Counted from the stretch's first letter, positions 16,873-27,269 are shown. The stretch is 64,000 bases of DNA from Pseudomonas cavernicola (GCF_003596405.1 NZ_QYUR01000006.1:558001-622000); one strand, 5' to 3'. Made by a program: numbers and translations. The notes: generated by a model not told the origin, from the letters alone.

Positions 16873-17709
16873 CTATGAACCGCAACCTAGGCTGTCCTGT
16901 TCCTGACGTTTGGCCTCGCCCCAGAGGGCATCCAGTTCTTCGAGGCTGCAATTTTCAATGGGTCGGCGGGTTTCGCGCAATGCCTGTTCGATAAATCGAA
17001 AGCGTCGCTCGAACTTGCCATTGGCGCTGCGCAGCGCAGTTTCCGGGTCGACCTTCAGGTGCCGGGCCAGGTTAACGACCACGAACAACAGATCACCAAT
17101 TTCCTCGGCCATCGCCTGGGGGTCGTTCTCGCTCATGGCCTCCAGCACTTCGTCCAGCTCTTCGCGAACCTTATCCACCACCGGCAACGCCTGCGGCCAA
17201 TCGAAACCGACCTGGGCCGCGCGCTTCTGCAACTTGACCGCACGGGACAAGGCCGGCAACGCCGTCGGCACGTCATCCAGTAATGACAGTTGCTCAGGAA
17301 CTGCGGCTTTCTCCGCGCGTTCTTCGGCTTTCAACTCTTCCCAGCGCTGCTTGACCGCCGCCTCTTCCAGCTTGGCCACATCTGGCGCGCCGTACAGGTC
17401 GCCATCCGGGAACACATGGGGATGGCGGCGAATCAGCTTGCGGGTGATGCCATCCACTACCGCGGCGAACTCGAAACGCCCTTCTTCTTGGGCCAACTGG
17501 CTGTAATACACCACCTGAAACAGCAAGTCGCCGAGTTCGCCGGGCAGATGCTCGAAGTCACCGCGCTCGATGGCGTCGGCGACCTCATAAGCCTCCTCGA
17601 TAGTGTGGGGGACTATGGTGGCGTAGCTCTGTTTGAGATCCCAAGGGCAGCCGTACTGCGGATCGCGCAGGCGGGCCATCAGGTGCAGCAGATCTTCAAG
17701 TTTATACAC
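16873..17709 (-). CDS. mazG: Nucleoside triphosphate pyrophosphohydrolase MazG
   Basis: MazG hydrolyses NTPs and dNTPs to monophosphate and pyrophosphate and dampens ppGpp signalling. The 278-residue protein has two tandem MazG domains. The N-terminal domain holds EEAYEV and GELGDLLFQVV around residues 38-66, and the C-terminal one holds REELDEVLEA and EEIGDLLFVVVN around 180-212. These EExxE and ExxD metal-binding sets are intact. It lies downstream of relA in the same direction, a common pairing in pseudomonads. A strong hairpin in the gap (17762-17811) may reduce read-through. Confidence 0.95.
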   Translation of the reverse strand: MYKLEDLLHLMARLRDPQYGCPWDLKQSYATIVPHTIEEAYEVADAIERGDFEHLPGELGDLLFQVVYYSQLAQEEGRFEFAAVVDGITRKLIRRHPHVFPDGDLYGAPDVAKLEEAAVKQRWEELKAEERAEKAAVPEQLSLLDDVPTALPALSRAVKLQKRAAQVGFDWPQALPVVDKVREELDEVLEAMSENDPQAMAEEIGDLLFVVVNLARHLKVDPETALRSANGKFERRFRFIEQALRETRRPIENCSLEELDALWGEAKRQEQDSLGCGS

Positions 17710-17761
17710 TGACTACTCCATACACTTGAGCGTCGCGAGCGAAGAGCTGGCTAGGCGAAGA

Positions 17762-17811
17762 CCTTCCGAAAAAGCGGAGTTGGCTCTAGCCAATGAGCAT
17801 TTTTCGGAAGG
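17762..17811. terminator. Nested hairpin between relA and mazG
   Basis: CCTTCCGAAAAA (17762-17773) pairs perfectly with TTTTTCGGAAGG (17800-17811), and the loop holds a second palindrome TTGGCTCTAGCCAA (17780-17793). In relA-sense RNA the stem is followed by no long U-run, so this may be an attenuator or mRNA-end structure rather than a full terminator. Confidence 0.55.
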
Positions 17812-17842
17812 CCTTCAACAACGCCAGGTCGAGCGCAGCAGC

Positions 17843-20086
17843 TCAAGAAGCTCGGTTGCGACGGGCCTCGATGATATTCGGCAACTGGGAAATCCGCCCC
17901 AACAGACGACCGAGCGCATCCAATCCCGGAATTTCGACGGTCAACGACATGGCGGCGGTGTTGTCCTCCTTGTTCGAGCGAGTGTTGACCGCCAGCACGT
18001 TGATCTTCTCGTTGAGCAGCACTTGGGTAACGTCGCGCAACAAGCCTGAGCGGTCGTAGGCGCGGATGATGATGTCCACCGGATAGGTCTGCACCGGCAC
18101 CGGGCCCCAACTGACCTGGATAATCCGCTCCGGCTCACGCCCGCTCAGTTGCAGCACCGAGGCGCAGTCCTGGCGATGGATGCTGACGCCACGTCCGAGC
18201 GTGATGTAACCGACGATCGCATCGCCCGGCAGCGGCTGGCAGCAACCGGCCATCTGCGTCAGCAGGTTGCCGACGCCCTGGATCTGGATATCACCGCGCT
18301 TGCCCGGCTTGTGACCGGTGGGCCGGCGCGGGATCAGCTCCAGTTGCTCGTGGCCACGCTCCGGCTCGACCAGTTGCTGTGCGGCGTTGACCAGAGGCGC
18401 CAGACGCAGATCACCGGCACCGAGGGCGGCAAACAGATCCTCGGCGGTTTTCAGGTTGGCCTTCTCCGCCAGGCGCCCGTAGTCCACGTGCGGCAGTGCC
18501 ATGCGACTCAGTTCCCGCTCGAGCAAAGCCTTGCCGGCAGCGACATTCTGGTCGCGATCCTGCAACTTGAACCAATGCACGATCTTCGCCCGCGCCCGCG
18601 AGGTGGTGACATAGCCGAGGTTAGTGTTAAGCCAGTCGCGACTCGGCGTGCCGTGCTTACTGGTGATGATTTCCACCTGCTCGCCGGTCTGCAGGCTGTA
18701 GTTGAGCGGCACGATGCGCCCGTTGATCTTGGCACCGCGGCAGTTGTGGCCGATTTCGGTGTGCACACGGTAGGCGAAGTCCAGCGGCGTCGCACCTTTG
18801 GGCAGGTCGATGGCGTGACCGTGCGGGGTGAATACGTAGACCCGATCCGGCTCGATATCCACCCGCAACTGCTCGGCCAGGCCGCCGATATCGCCGAGTT
18901 CCTCGTGCCATTCGAGGACCTGGCGTAGCCAGGAGATTTTCTCTTCGTAATGGTTGGAGCCGGATTTGACGTCGGTGCCTTTGTAGCGCCAGTGCGCGCA
19001 AACGCCCAACTCGGCCTCTTCGTGCATGGCGTGGGTGCGAATCTGCACTTCCAGCACCTTGCCCTCCGGGCCGATCACCGCGGTATGCAGCGAGCGGTAG
19101 CCATTCTCTTTCGGGTTGGCGATGTAGTCGTCGAACTCTTTCGGGATGTGCCGCCAGAGGGTATGCACGATGCCCAGCGCGGTGTAGCAGTCGCGCATCT
19201 CTGGCACCAGCACGCGCAACGCACGCACGTCATAGATCTGGCTGAACTCCAGACCTTTGCGCTGCATTTTGCGCCAGATCGAATAGATGTGTTTGGCCCG
19301 CCCGCTGATATCGGCCTGCACGCCGGTGGCGGCCAGCTCGGTTTTGAGCTGCGTCATCACCTCGGTAATAAACCGCTCACGATCCAGCCGCCGTTCGTGC
19401 AGTAGCTTGGCGATCTGTTTGTATTGCTCAGGCTCCAGGTAGCGGAAGGACAGATCTTCCAGCTCCCACTTGATATGGCCGATGCCCAGTCGGTGCGCCA
19501 GCGGGGCATAAATATCGAAGACTTCGCGAGCCACCCGATGACGCTTTTCGTCATCGGCGTGCTTGATAGCGCGGATCGCGCAGGTGCGTTCGGCCAGCTT
19601 GATCAGCGCGACGCGGACATCGTCGACCATCGCCACCAGCATCTTGCGCAGGTTGTCCACCTGAACCTGGGTGCCGAGCACCAGGGACTCGCGCGGGCTG
19701 AGGCTGGCGCTGATCGCCGCCATGCGCAGCACGCCTTCGATCAGCTTGGCGACCACCGCGCCGAAGCGCTGATGGACCGAAGCCAGGGCAATCTTGCCTT
19801 CGCGCACTCCGCGATAAATGACTGCCGCGACCAGGGAATCCTGATCGAGCTTGAGGTCGGCGAGGATTACGGCGATCTCCAGGCCAGTGCGGAAACTGGA
19901 GGTGCCTTCGGCCCACAGATTCTGTGCGGCATTGGCTTGCTGCTCGGCCTCACGGGCGAACTCACAAGCCGCCTTCAAGGCCTCACGATCCAACGCCGGA
20001 TCGACGCTGAGCACATGATCGAGCCAGGCCTCTAGGTTGATGCTGCCGTCCGTATGGATCGGGTGGTGCGCCCTAACCTGTACCAT
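17843..20086 (-). CDS. relA: GTP pyrophosphokinase RelA
   Basis: RelA makes (p)ppGpp from ATP and GTP/GDP on stalled ribosomes. The 747-residue protein has the usual order. A degenerate HD hydrolase-like domain (about 40-200) lacks the HD pair, as in other RelA. The synthetase domain (about 240-390) carries IYDVRALRVLVP and NPKENGYRSLHTAVIG. A TGS domain (about 410-470, RVYVFTPHGHAIDLPKGAT), a central region and a C-terminal ACT domain (YDRSGLLRDVTQVLLNEKIN) follow. It is third in the minus-strand run cysM-rlmD-relA-mazG, 93 nt after rlmD. Confidence 0.97.
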   Translation of the reverse strand: MVQVRAHHPIHTDGSINLEAWLDHVLSVDPALDREALKAACEFAREAEQQANAAQNLWAEGTSSFRTGLEIAVILADLKLDQDSLVAAVIYRGVREGKIALASVHQRFGAVVAKLIEGVLRMAAISASLSPRESLVLGTQVQVDNLRKMLVAMVDDVRVALIKLAERTCAIRAIKHADDEKRHRVAREVFDIYAPLAHRLGIGHIKWELEDLSFRYLEPEQYKQIAKLLHERRLDRERFITEVMTQLKTELAATGVQADISGRAKHIYSIWRKMQRKGLEFSQIYDVRALRVLVPEMRDCYTALGIVHTLWRHIPKEFDDYIANPKENGYRSLHTAVIGPEGKVLEVQIRTHAMHEEAELGVCAHWRYKGTDVKSGSNHYEEKISWLRQVLEWHEELGDIGGLAEQLRVDIEPDRVYVFTPHGHAIDLPKGATPLDFAYRVHTEIGHNCRGAKINGRIVPLNYSLQTGEQVEIITSKHGTPSRDWLNTNLGYVTTSRARAKIVHWFKLQDRDQNVAAGKALLERELSRMALPHVDYGRLAEKANLKTAEDLFAALGAGDLRLAPLVNAAQQLVEPERGHEQLELIPRRPTGHKPGKRGDIQIQGVGNLLTQMAGCCQPLPGDAIVGYITLGRGVSIHRQDCASVLQLSGREPERIIQVSWGPVPVQTYPVDIIIRAYDRSGLLRDVTQVLLNEKINVLAVNTRSNKEDNTAAMSLTVEIPGLDALGRLLGRISQLPNIIEARRNRAS

Positions 20087-20179
20087 CGTTTACCTTCCCT
20101 ACGGCGTGCGGCAAACACGCCGCCTGAATTCATAGAAAATCGCCAGCCTTCTCTGGGCTAGTCGGATTACGCGAACTTC

Positions 20180-21532
20180 CTAGTTCGCCTCGAATAACGC
20201 CATCGCCTCGACATGTGCCGTCTGTGGAAACATATCGAGTATTCCGGCACGTTTCAGCCGGTAGCCCTGCCGCACCAACTCAGCCGCATCGCGTGCCAGA
20301 GTTGCCGGATTGCAGGACACATACAGCACTCGCTTGGCGCGCAAAGCGCCGATTTGCTGGACGACTTCCAGCGCGCCATCGCGTGGCGGGTCTAGCAGTA
20401 CAGCAGAGAAACCTTGTGCCGCCCAAGAGGCATCGGCCAGCGGGCTCGACAAGTCCGCCTGAAAAAAGTGCGCGTTGTGCAGACCATTGGCCGCAGCGTT
20501 ACCCGCCGCCCGTTCAACCATGGCCGCGACACCTTCCACCGCCACCACTTCGCGCACCTGGCGCGCCAGCGGCAGGGCGAAATTGCCCAGGCCACAGAAC
20601 AGATCCAACACCCGCTCATCGCGTTGCGGCGCTAACCAGTCTAGCGCCTGCGCGATCATTGCCTCATTCACCGGCGCATTCACCTGAACGAAATCGCCGG
20701 GGCGATATTCCAACTGCAGGTCCCATGCCGCCAACCGATAACCCAGCGCTTGCGAGGGATCGACCGGCTGCGGCTCACCGACGCCATGCAGCCACAGTTG
20801 CGCGCTGTGCTCGGCACAAAAGGCCTGCAACAACGCCAGGTCAGCGTCCAGCAACGGCGCGGTATGCCGCACCAAAACTGCACTGGCCGTGCCACTGAAC
20901 AGCTCGACATGCCCCAGCGCTTGCGGTTTTGCCAAGCCGCGCAGCAGCTGCGGTAGCGCGCGAATAATCGGCTGCAAGGGCGGTACCAGTACCAGACAAT
21001 CGGTGATGGCCACGATGTCCTGACTGGCCGCCGCGCGAAAGCCCACATCCAACTGCTTGGCCTTGGCATCCCAGCGCACCGCAATGCGCGCGCGGCGGCG
21101 ATAAGCGAACTCTGGACCGACCAGCGCCGGCGCCCACTCGTCCGGCTGCAGCCCGGCGATTCGACTCAGTTGCTCGGCCAACAGGCGCTGTTTCAAGACC
21201 AACTGCTCGCTATGCGGTAGGTGCTGCAAGGTGCAGCCGCCACAGCGTCCCGCATGGGCACAGGGCGCGACACGCCGCTGCGGAGCAGTGGTGAAAATCC
21301 GTTCGGCACGTGCATCAACAACCTGGCTGCGGGCACCGAGCACGCGGGCCTCCACCTGCTCATCCGGCAGTGCGCCGGCGACGAACCAGGTACGTCCCTC
21401 AAAAAAGGCGATGCCGCGGCCGTCATTGGCCAGGCGCTCGATGGTCAAGCGCTGTTTCTTGCCGACCGGGATTTGCGGCGCGCGAGTACCGCCGCTCGGC
21501 TGGAAGCGCAAATCGCCGCTACGTTTAGCCAT
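20180..21532 (-). CDS. rlmD: 23S rRNA (uracil-1939-C5)-methyltransferase RlmD
   Basis: A SAM-dependent methyltransferase that modifies U1939 of 23S rRNA. The 450-residue protein opens with a TRAM-type domain (about 20-80). Clustered cysteines [15 protein letters not shown] (about 95-110) together with an upstream one would hold the 4Fe-4S cluster. The SAM loop [17 protein letters not shown] and the catalytic-Cys motif [12 protein letters not shown] are present. Its ATG lies two bases after the cysM stop, so the genes are coupled. Older name rumA. Confidence 0.95.
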   Translation of the reverse strand: MAKRSGDLRFQPSGGTRAPQIPVGKKQRLTIERLANDGRGIAFFEGRTWFVAGALPDEQVEARVLGARSQVVDARAERIFTTAPQRRVAPCAHAGRCGGCTLQHLPHSEQLVLKQRLLAEQLSRIAGLQPDEWAPALVGPEFAYRRRARIAVRWDAKAKQLDVGFRAAASQDIVAITDCLVLVPPLQPIIRALPQLLRGLAKPQALGHVELFSGTASAVLVRHTAPLLDADLALLQAFCAEHSAQLWLHGVGEPQPVDPSQALGYRLAAWDLQLEYRPGDFVQVNAPVNEAMIAQALDWLAPQRDERVLDLFCGLGNFALPLARQVREVVAVEGVAAMVERAAGNAAANGLHNAHFFQADLSSPLADASWAAQGFSAVLLDPPRDGALEVVQQIGALRAKRVLYVSCNPATLARDAAELVRQGYRLKRAGILDMFPQTAHVEAMALFEAN

Positions 21533-21534
21533 GA

Positions 21535-22437
21535 TTAACGTGGGTCATCATAGACGCCGGTGGATAGATAACGGTCGCCGCGGTCGCAGATGATCGCCAC
21601 GATGACGGCATTCTCCACTTCACGCGACAAGCGCAAAGCGGCTGCCACCGCGCCACCGGAAGAAACACCACAGAAGATGCCTTCCTCACGGGCCAGCCGG
21701 CGCATCACGTCTTCCGCTTCGCTCTGCAACATATCGACGATGCGATCGACGCGCTCGGCCTGATAAATCTTCGGCAGATACTCCTCTGGCCAGCGGCGGA
21801 TACCCGGAATCGCCGAGCCTTCCATCGGCTGCAAACCGACGATCTGGATCGCCGGGTTCTGCTCCTTGAGGTAACGCGACACACCCATGATGGTGCCGGT
21901 GGTACCCATGGAACTGATGAAGTGAGTAATGCTGCCCTGGGTCTGGCGCCAGATCTCCGCACCAGTACCGTTGTAATGCGCGATCGGGTTATCGCCATTG
22001 GCAAACTGATCGAGCACCTTGCCCTTGCCTTCGGCCTGCATGCGCTCAGCCAGGTCGCGAGCACCTTCCATGCCCTCTTCCTTGCTGACGATGATCAACT
22101 CGGCGCCATAGGCGGTCATCGCCGCCTTGCGCTCGGCGCTCATGTTGTCCGGCATGATCAGGATCATCCGGTAACCCTTGATCGCGGCGACCATGGCCAG
22201 CGCAATACCGGTGTTGCCGGAGGTCGCTTCGATCAAGGTATCGCCAGGCTTGACCGTACCACTGAGTTCGGCGCGAGTGATCATCGACAGCGCCGGGCGG
22301 TCTTTCACCGAGCCCGCCGGGTTATTGCCTTCCAATTTCACCAACAAGGTGTTGCTGGTTGCACCTGGCAGGCGTTGCAGGCGCACCAGCGGAGTGTTGC
22401 CGACGCAATCGGCGATAGTGGGGTACTGCAGGGTCAT
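21535..22437 (-). CDS. cysM: Cysteine synthase B (O-acetylserine sulfhydrylase B)
   Basis: A PLP enzyme making cysteine from O-acetylserine and sulfide or thiosulfate. Started at [20 protein letters not shown] (22437), it has 300 residues; the longer frame upstream lacks family similarity. The PLP lysine is K45 in [11 protein letters not shown]. The phosphate-binding [10 protein letters not shown] and the C-terminal [10 protein letters not shown] motifs are present. The CysM-type loop composition ([11 protein letters not shown]) favours CysM over CysK. It is the first gene of the cysM-rlmD-relA run and is divergent from gacS. Confidence 0.95.
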   Translation of the reverse strand: MTLQYPTIADCVGNTPLVRLQRLPGATSNTLLVKLEGNNPAGSVKDRPALSMITRAELSGTVKPGDTLIEATSGNTGIALAMVAAIKGYRMILIMPDNMSAERKAAMTAYGAELIIVSKEEGMEGARDLAERMQAEGKGKVLDQFANGDNPIAHYNGTGAEIWRQTQGSITHFISSMGTTGTIMGVSRYLKEQNPAIQIVGLQPMEGSAIPGIRRWPEEYLPKIYQAERVDRIVDMLQSEAEDVMRRLAREEGIFCGVSSGGAVAAALRLSREVENAVIVAIICDRGDRYLSTGVYDDPR

Positions 22438-22625
22438 GGCGGGGTTCGCAATCCGGACGCAGGGGGCACCCATGATAACGGCAAACTGCCGGGCGCCATA
22501 ACACACGAACACGGAGGCTTATTACAGGTTGTTATAAGGAAGGCGCTCGCCTCTTGTTCGCACAAGGGCAAGCGCTACACTGCCGGCCTGAGTTCATAGA
22601 ACCAACGCAACGCGGGAGGATGATT

Positions 22626-25379
22626 GTGTTCAAGGATCTTGGCATCAAGGGCCGCGTGTTACTGCTCACCCTGCTGCCCACCAGCTTATTGGCGCTGGTG
22701 CTGGGTGGTTACTTCACCTGGGTGCAGCTGTCCGACCTGCACGCGCAGTTACTCCAGCGCGGGCAGATGATCGTCGAGCAACTGGCCCCACTGGCCGCCC
22801 CCGCGTTGGCACGCCAAGATACCCAGCTGCTCAACCGGATCGCCAGCGAGTCCCTGGATCAGCCGGATGTGCGCGCCGTGCGCTTTCTCTCCGCCGAGCA
22901 CGCGCACCTGGCGCACGCCGGCCCGAGCATGCTCAACCCGACGCCTGAGGGTGAAGGCAACCGGTTGCTACAGCGCAGTGGGAATGATGCCACGCGCTTT
23001 CTGCTGCCAGTGTTCGGCCGCCATCGCAGCCTGGCCGGCGACCCGATAGCGGATGACCCCGAACGCCTGCTGGGCTGGGTCGAACTGGAGTTGTCACACC
23101 ACGGCACCTTGCTGCGCGGCTACCGCAGCCTGGTCACCAGCCTGTTGTTGATTGTCACTGGCCTAGGCGTCACTGCGCTGCTGGCCCTGCACATGAGCCG
23201 CACGATCAACGAGCCGCTGCGACGGATCAAGCAGAGCGTCAGCCAACTCAAAGAAGGCCGTTTGGAAACCCGCCTGCCGCCACTCGGCAGCCACGAAATG
23301 GACGAGCTGGCCTCGGGCATCAACCGCATGGCCGAGTCGCTGCAAAACGCCCAGGAAGAACTGCAACACAGCATCGACCAAGCCACCGAAGACGTCCGGC
23401 AGAACCTGGAAACCATCGAAATCCAGAACATCGAACTGGACTTCGCGCGCAAGGAAGCCCTGGAAGCGAGCCGGATCAAATCCGAGTTCCTCGCCAACAT
23501 GAGCCATGAGATCCGCACCCCACTCAACGGCATTCTCGGCTTCACCAATTTGCTGCAAAAAAGCGAGTTGACCCCGCGCCAACAGGACTACCTGGGCACC
23601 ATCGAAAAATCCGCCGACAGCCTGCAGGGGATCATCAACGAAATCCTCGACTTCTCGAAAATCGAAGCCGGCAAACTGGTGCTGGAAAATATCCCGTTCA
23701 ACCTGCGCGATGTGCTGCAGGACGCCCTGACCATCCTCGCCCCGGCCGCCCACGCCAAGCACTTGGAACTGGTCAGCCTGGTCTACCGCGACACCCCGCT
23801 GTCACTGATCGGCGACCCGCTGCGCCTCAAACAGGTGCTGACCAACCTGGTCAGCAACGCGATCAAGTTCACCCGCGAAGGCACCATCGTCATGCGCGCC
23901 ATGGTCGAGGATGAAAGCACCGACCGCGCCCAACTGCGCATCAGTGTGCAGGACACCGGCATCGGTCTGTCCAATGAGGATCTGCGTGCGCTGTTCCAAG
24001 CCTTCAGTCAGGCCGATAACTCGATGTCGCGGCAAGCCGGCGGCACCGGCCTCGGCCTGGTGATTTCCAAGCGCTTGATCGAACAGATGGGCGGCGAGAT
24101 AGGTGTCGCCAGCACCCCCGGCGAAGGCTCGGAATTCTGGGTCAGCCTGAGCCTGCCGAAAGCCCGCGATGACGCCGAAGACCTGCCGCGCGCGCCACTG
24201 CTCGGTCGTCGCGTGGCCATTCTGGAAAGCCATGAACTGGCGCGCCAGGCCCTGCAACACCAGCTGGAGGATTGTGGCCTACAGGTGTCGCAGTACCAGC
24301 ACCTGGACAGCCTGCTGGAAGCCGTTGCCGCACAGCAACACGGCGACAGCCCGATTGGCCTGGCCGTACTCGGCGTGACCGCCCAAGAACTGCCGCCGGA
24401 ACGCCTGAGCCAGCGAATCTGGGATCTCGAGCGCCTCGGTTGCAAAAGCCTGGTGCTCTGCCCGACCACCGAACAGACGCTCTATCATGAGTCCCTGCCT
24501 GACGCCCACAGCCAACTGCAAGCCAAACCGGCCTGCACCCGCAAGTTGCAGCGCGCCCTGGCGGAACTGGTCAGCCCGCGCCATCTACGCGCAGAAGCCG
24601 CCAGCATGCCGTCCAGTCGGCCGCCACGCCTGCTCTGCGTCGACGACAACGCGGCCAACCTGTTGCTGGTGCAAACCCTGCTCGGTGACATGAGGGCCGA
24701 CGTTAGCGCCGTCGACAGTGGTTACGCCGCCCTCGCCATCATCCAAAAAAAGTCCTTCGACCTGATTTTCATGGACGTGCAAATGCCGGGCATGGACGGC
24801 CGGCAAACCACCGAGGCAATCCGTCAGTGGGAAGCCGAACGCGAAAGCGGGCCAATACCGATCATCGCGCTCACCGCTCACGCCCTCGCCAACGAAAAAC
24901 GCACGCTGCTGCAAGGCGGCATGGATGACTACCTGACCAAGCCGATCAGCGAGCGGCAGCTGGCTCAAGTAGTACTCAAGTGGACCGGCCTGGCGCTGCG
25001 CAACCACGGCCCGGACCGTTCTGCGGAAAGCTCGCCAGCCAGCCTCAACCATCGTGTACTGGACGCCGAAGAGGGCCTGCGCCTGGCCGCCGGCAAGGCC
25101 GACTTGGCGGCCGATATGCTGAGCATGCTGCTCGCCTCGCTGGATGCGGACCGCCAAGCCATTCGCCAAGCACGCGATGCCGACGACCGCATCGCCCTGA
25201 TCGAACGAGTGCACCGCCTGCACGGTGCCACCCGTTATTGTGGCGTCCCGCAACTGCGAGCCGCCTGCCAGCGCAGCGAAACCCTGCTCAAGCAAAACGA
25301 TCCAGCTGCCAAAGTGGCGCTGGACGAACTGGATGCAGCCATCACCCGACTGGCTAGCGAGGCCAAACTCAACGCCTAG
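22626..25379 (+). CDS. gacS: Hybrid sensor kinase GacS (BarA type)
   Basis: GacS phosphorylates GacA, which turns on the Rsm small RNAs. I choose the GTG at 22626, seven bases after GGGAGG; the ATG at 22620 sits too close to that site. This gives 917 residues and puts the phosphorelay residues at H294 (MSHEIRTP), D717 (FMDVQMPG) and H863 (VHRLHGATRY), the numbers known for Pseudomonas GacS. Order: membrane helix 13-35, periplasmic loop, helix about 165-188, HAMP, HisKA, HATPase, receiver-like region, receiver, HPt. The divergent cysM neighbour is the usual one. Confidence 0.97.
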   Translation: MFKDLGIKGRVLLLTLLPTSLLALVLGGYFTWVQLSDLHAQLLQRGQMIVEQLAPLAAPALARQDTQLLNRIASESLDQPDVRAVRFLSAEHAHLAHAGPSMLNPTPEGEGNRLLQRSGNDATRFLLPVFGRHRSLAGDPIADDPERLLGWVELELSHHGTLLRGYRSLVTSLLLIVTGLGVTALLALHMSRTINEPLRRIKQSVSQLKEGRLETRLPPLGSHEMDELASGINRMAESLQNAQEELQHSIDQATEDVRQNLETIEIQNIELDFARKEALEASRIKSEFLANMSHEIRTPLNGILGFTNLLQKSELTPRQQDYLGTIEKSADSLQGIINEILDFSKIEAGKLVLENIPFNLRDVLQDALTILAPAAHAKHLELVSLVYRDTPLSLIGDPLRLKQVLTNLVSNAIKFTREGTIVMRAMVEDESTDRAQLRISVQDTGIGLSNEDLRALFQAFSQADNSMSRQAGGTGLGLVISKRLIEQMGGEIGVASTPGEGSEFWVSLSLPKARDDAEDLPRAPLLGRRVAILESHELARQALQHQLEDCGLQVSQYQHLDSLLEAVAAQQHGDSPIGLAVLGVTAQELPPERLSQRIWDLERLGCKSLVLCPTTEQTLYHESLPDAHSQLQAKPACTRKLQRALAELVSPRHLRAEAASMPSSRPPRLLCVDDNAANLLLVQTLLGDMRADVSAVDSGYAALAIIQKKSFDLIFMDVQMPGMDGRQTTEAIRQWEAERESGPIPIIALTAHALANEKRTLLQGGMDDYLTKPISERQLAQVVLKWTGLALRNHGPDRSAESSPASLNHRVLDAEEGLRLAAGKADLAADMLSMLLASLDADRQAIRQARDADDRIALIERVHRLHGATRYCGVPQLRAACQRSETLLKQNDPAAKVALDELDAAITRLASEAKLNA

Positions 25380-25556
25380 CCCTGAGGCGCACGTACGCCG
25401 AAGGGGTGGGGCTGCCTGGTCGATGCCGCTGACACCCCCACGCCAGCTTGCTCGCCGCCTGGGCCGCTGGGCGGCCACGGAGCCTGGTCGGGCCTTGGCC
25501 CGTGTTAAGATGCCGGCCTTATATTTCCTCTTAGATAGCGACTGAAACCAGCTCCC

Positions 25557-25997
25557 ATGGCCGAACACGACTTCCGCTACAACCTGCTCAACCCTGAGCA
25601 CACCCTGATTGAATGCCGCGCCCTGGCGCCGGGTCGTTATCAAGTCACCGGTAACGGCGGCTCGATCCAGAGCGGCGATAGCCTGCTGGTGACCCTCAAA
25701 GGCAGCCGCGACCTGAGCATGCGCCTAAGCGTTGATAAGGTTCGCCACCTGATCAACCCTGCCGGGCAGTGGGTAGCCGTGGCGCAAGGTCCGGCGTTCG
25801 GCGAGTTGGCTATTCTGAATTGGCAGGTGAACTGCGACGGTTGCGGCGTACAGCTGGATTTCGAGTTCGCTGTCGACTCCGCGCTCGGCAAAAAGGCCCA
25901 TGCGCCGGCCGCCGAAGCCCGCATTCGCGAACTGCACTGGCAAAACAGCAACGGCCGTCACCTGTGCCCCAAGTGCCAACAAGACCAAAAGTGCTAA
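25557..25997 (+). CDS. Conserved hypothetical protein with C-terminal cysteine pairs
   Basis: A 146-residue cytoplasmic protein, started at MAEHDFRYNLLNPEHTLIEC. Its most telling feature is two Cys pairs: CDGC at about residues 93-96 and CPKC near the C-terminus, with the end QQDQKC. They could form a zinc knuckle. I do not recognise a named domain. The gene lies 11 bases before the META-domain lipoprotein and is likely in one operon with it, downstream of gacS. Confidence 0.7.
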   Translation: MAEHDFRYNLLNPEHTLIECRALAPGRYQVTGNGGSIQSGDSLLVTLKGSRDLSMRLSVDKVRHLINPAGQWVAVAQGPAFGELAILNWQVNCDGCGVQLDFEFAVDSALGKKAHAPAAEARIRELHWQNSNGRHLCPKCQQDQKC

Positions 25998-26008
25998 AAG
26001 GACGCCCA

Positions 26009-26413
26009 ATGAACCGTACCCTCGCCCTCAGCCTGCTCGCCACCAGCCTGCTCGGCTGCGCCAGCGACGCCCTGGTGCTGGAGCAAGACAGCACCTACCA
26101 AGTGGAATGGATCGGCGAACGCCCACTGATCGACAACAGCCACCTGACCCTGACCCTGGGCGAAGACGGCCGCGCCTATGGCAGTGCGGGCTGCAACCAC
26201 TGGTTCGCCTCCTATGAAATGAAAGGCGAGCAGCTCAGCTTCGGCCAAGCCGGCAGCACCCGCAAAATGTGCGCACCGGCGCTGATGGAGCAGGAAGCCC
26301 GTTTCCTCGAAGCGCTGGGCAAGGTACAACGCTGGGACGTTTCACCGATCGACCAGCTGCGCCTGTGGCCGGCGGAAGGCAAACCGATCCGCGTGTGGCC
26401 GGAAAAGGGCTGA
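26009..26413 (+). CDS. META domain lipoprotein (HslJ-like)
   Basis: A 134-residue lipoprotein. The signal MNRTLALSLLATSLLGCASD has a lipobox LLGC with the acylated Cys at residue 17. The rest matches the META/HslJ fold: LTLTLGEDGRAYGSAGCNHW and the later STRKMCAPALMEQEARFLEAL, with two conserved cysteines. Family members are envelope proteins linked to novobiocin or heat-stress tolerance in E. coli; that role is not shown here. It follows an AAAAGGA ribosome site. Confidence 0.88.
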   Translation: MNRTLALSLLATSLLGCASDALVLEQDSTYQVEWIGERPLIDNSHLTLTLGEDGRAYGSAGCNHWFASYEMKGEQLSFGQAGSTRKMCAPALMEQEARFLEALGKVQRWDVSPIDQLRLWPAEGKPIRVWPEKG

Positions 26414-26419
26414 TAATAA

Positions 26420-27175
26420 GGTTCTTCACGGATTACCGGGGGACATGAAAGGTTAGCGCAGGATAGGCAAGAGGGTGTTGGCTGATGGTCCTGAGTCATT
26501 ACCCGTTTGCCGTGCAGGCTGATAGAACGGTTTCGCCCTGCTGGGCGAGTTTCTTTTGGCATTGCCCCAAAAGAAACCAAAAGGTCTAGCCCCGGCATCC
26601 GGCCCGCCTGCGGCGGGTTCCCTCTCTCCATCGTCGCTCCGGGGGTACGCCGCGAAGGGCCGTCCCTGGCCCATCGCGGCTCTCGCGGCATCCCTGCCGC
26701 TCAACCCCCTCCGCAACGATTCCGCTCGGCCTCCTGAAGGGGCTCTGTCCCCGCCCCACTTTTTGTCTCAAATCCACCAGGCAGCTGTTGGCACCAGGTA
26801 GTTTAAAAAACTTGCAGGCGACACCCTGGGGCCCCGTCAGGAGGCCGAGTGGAGGTACTGCGCAGGGGGACGCGAGGCAGGACGCCGAGCGAGGCACGAA
26901 GGGACAGGGACGTCCCTTCGTGGCGCGCCCCCGGAGCAGTGCCGGAACGAGGGAAGTCGGAGCGCAGCGAAGACCCGAATGTCGGGGTGCGCTTTCTTTT
27001 GCTTACTTTTCTTTTCGCATAAAAGAAAAGTGAGGCGCCCGAGGGGGCGCAACCAGAAGCATCAGCCAGCGCGATAAATGGCCCGGGCACTACTTCAAGG
27101 CCAACAAACAGCGAAGCTCTTGCAACCCTCTTGCCTATCCAGTGTTAACCGTCCCCCTGAACTCCAAGAAGAACC
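26420..27175. repeat. 756-bp non-coding element with inverted ends
   Basis: The left end reads GGTTCTTCACGGATTACC, GGGGGAC, GGTTAGC, then GGATAGGCAAGAGGGT (26461-26476). The right end, read on the other strand, is GGTTCTTCTTGGAGTTC, GGGGGAC, GGTTAAC, then the identical GGATAGGCAAGAGGGT. The long inner part is GC-rich with purine/pyrimidine-run hairpins such as CTTTTGGCATTGCCCCAAAAG and CTTTTCTTTTCGCATAAAAGAAAAG. Open frames inside are low-complexity by-products. It resembles a non-autonomous transposable unit or large intergenic repeat; the transposase family is not identified. Confidence 0.62.
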
Positions 27176-27269
27176 TGATATGAACCATAGAGCCTGCTCA
27201 TGAGCTGCTGCGCGCTGGCCATGCCAATGCGCACCTGCAACCTTCATCGCACCCTATCAATTACAGCAC

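Noticed and set aside
26453..27090. Several 70-100-codon frames in the inverted-end element
   Set aside because: Low-complexity, Arg/Pro/Ser-rich, on both strands and without ribosome sites; explained by the repeat's base composition.
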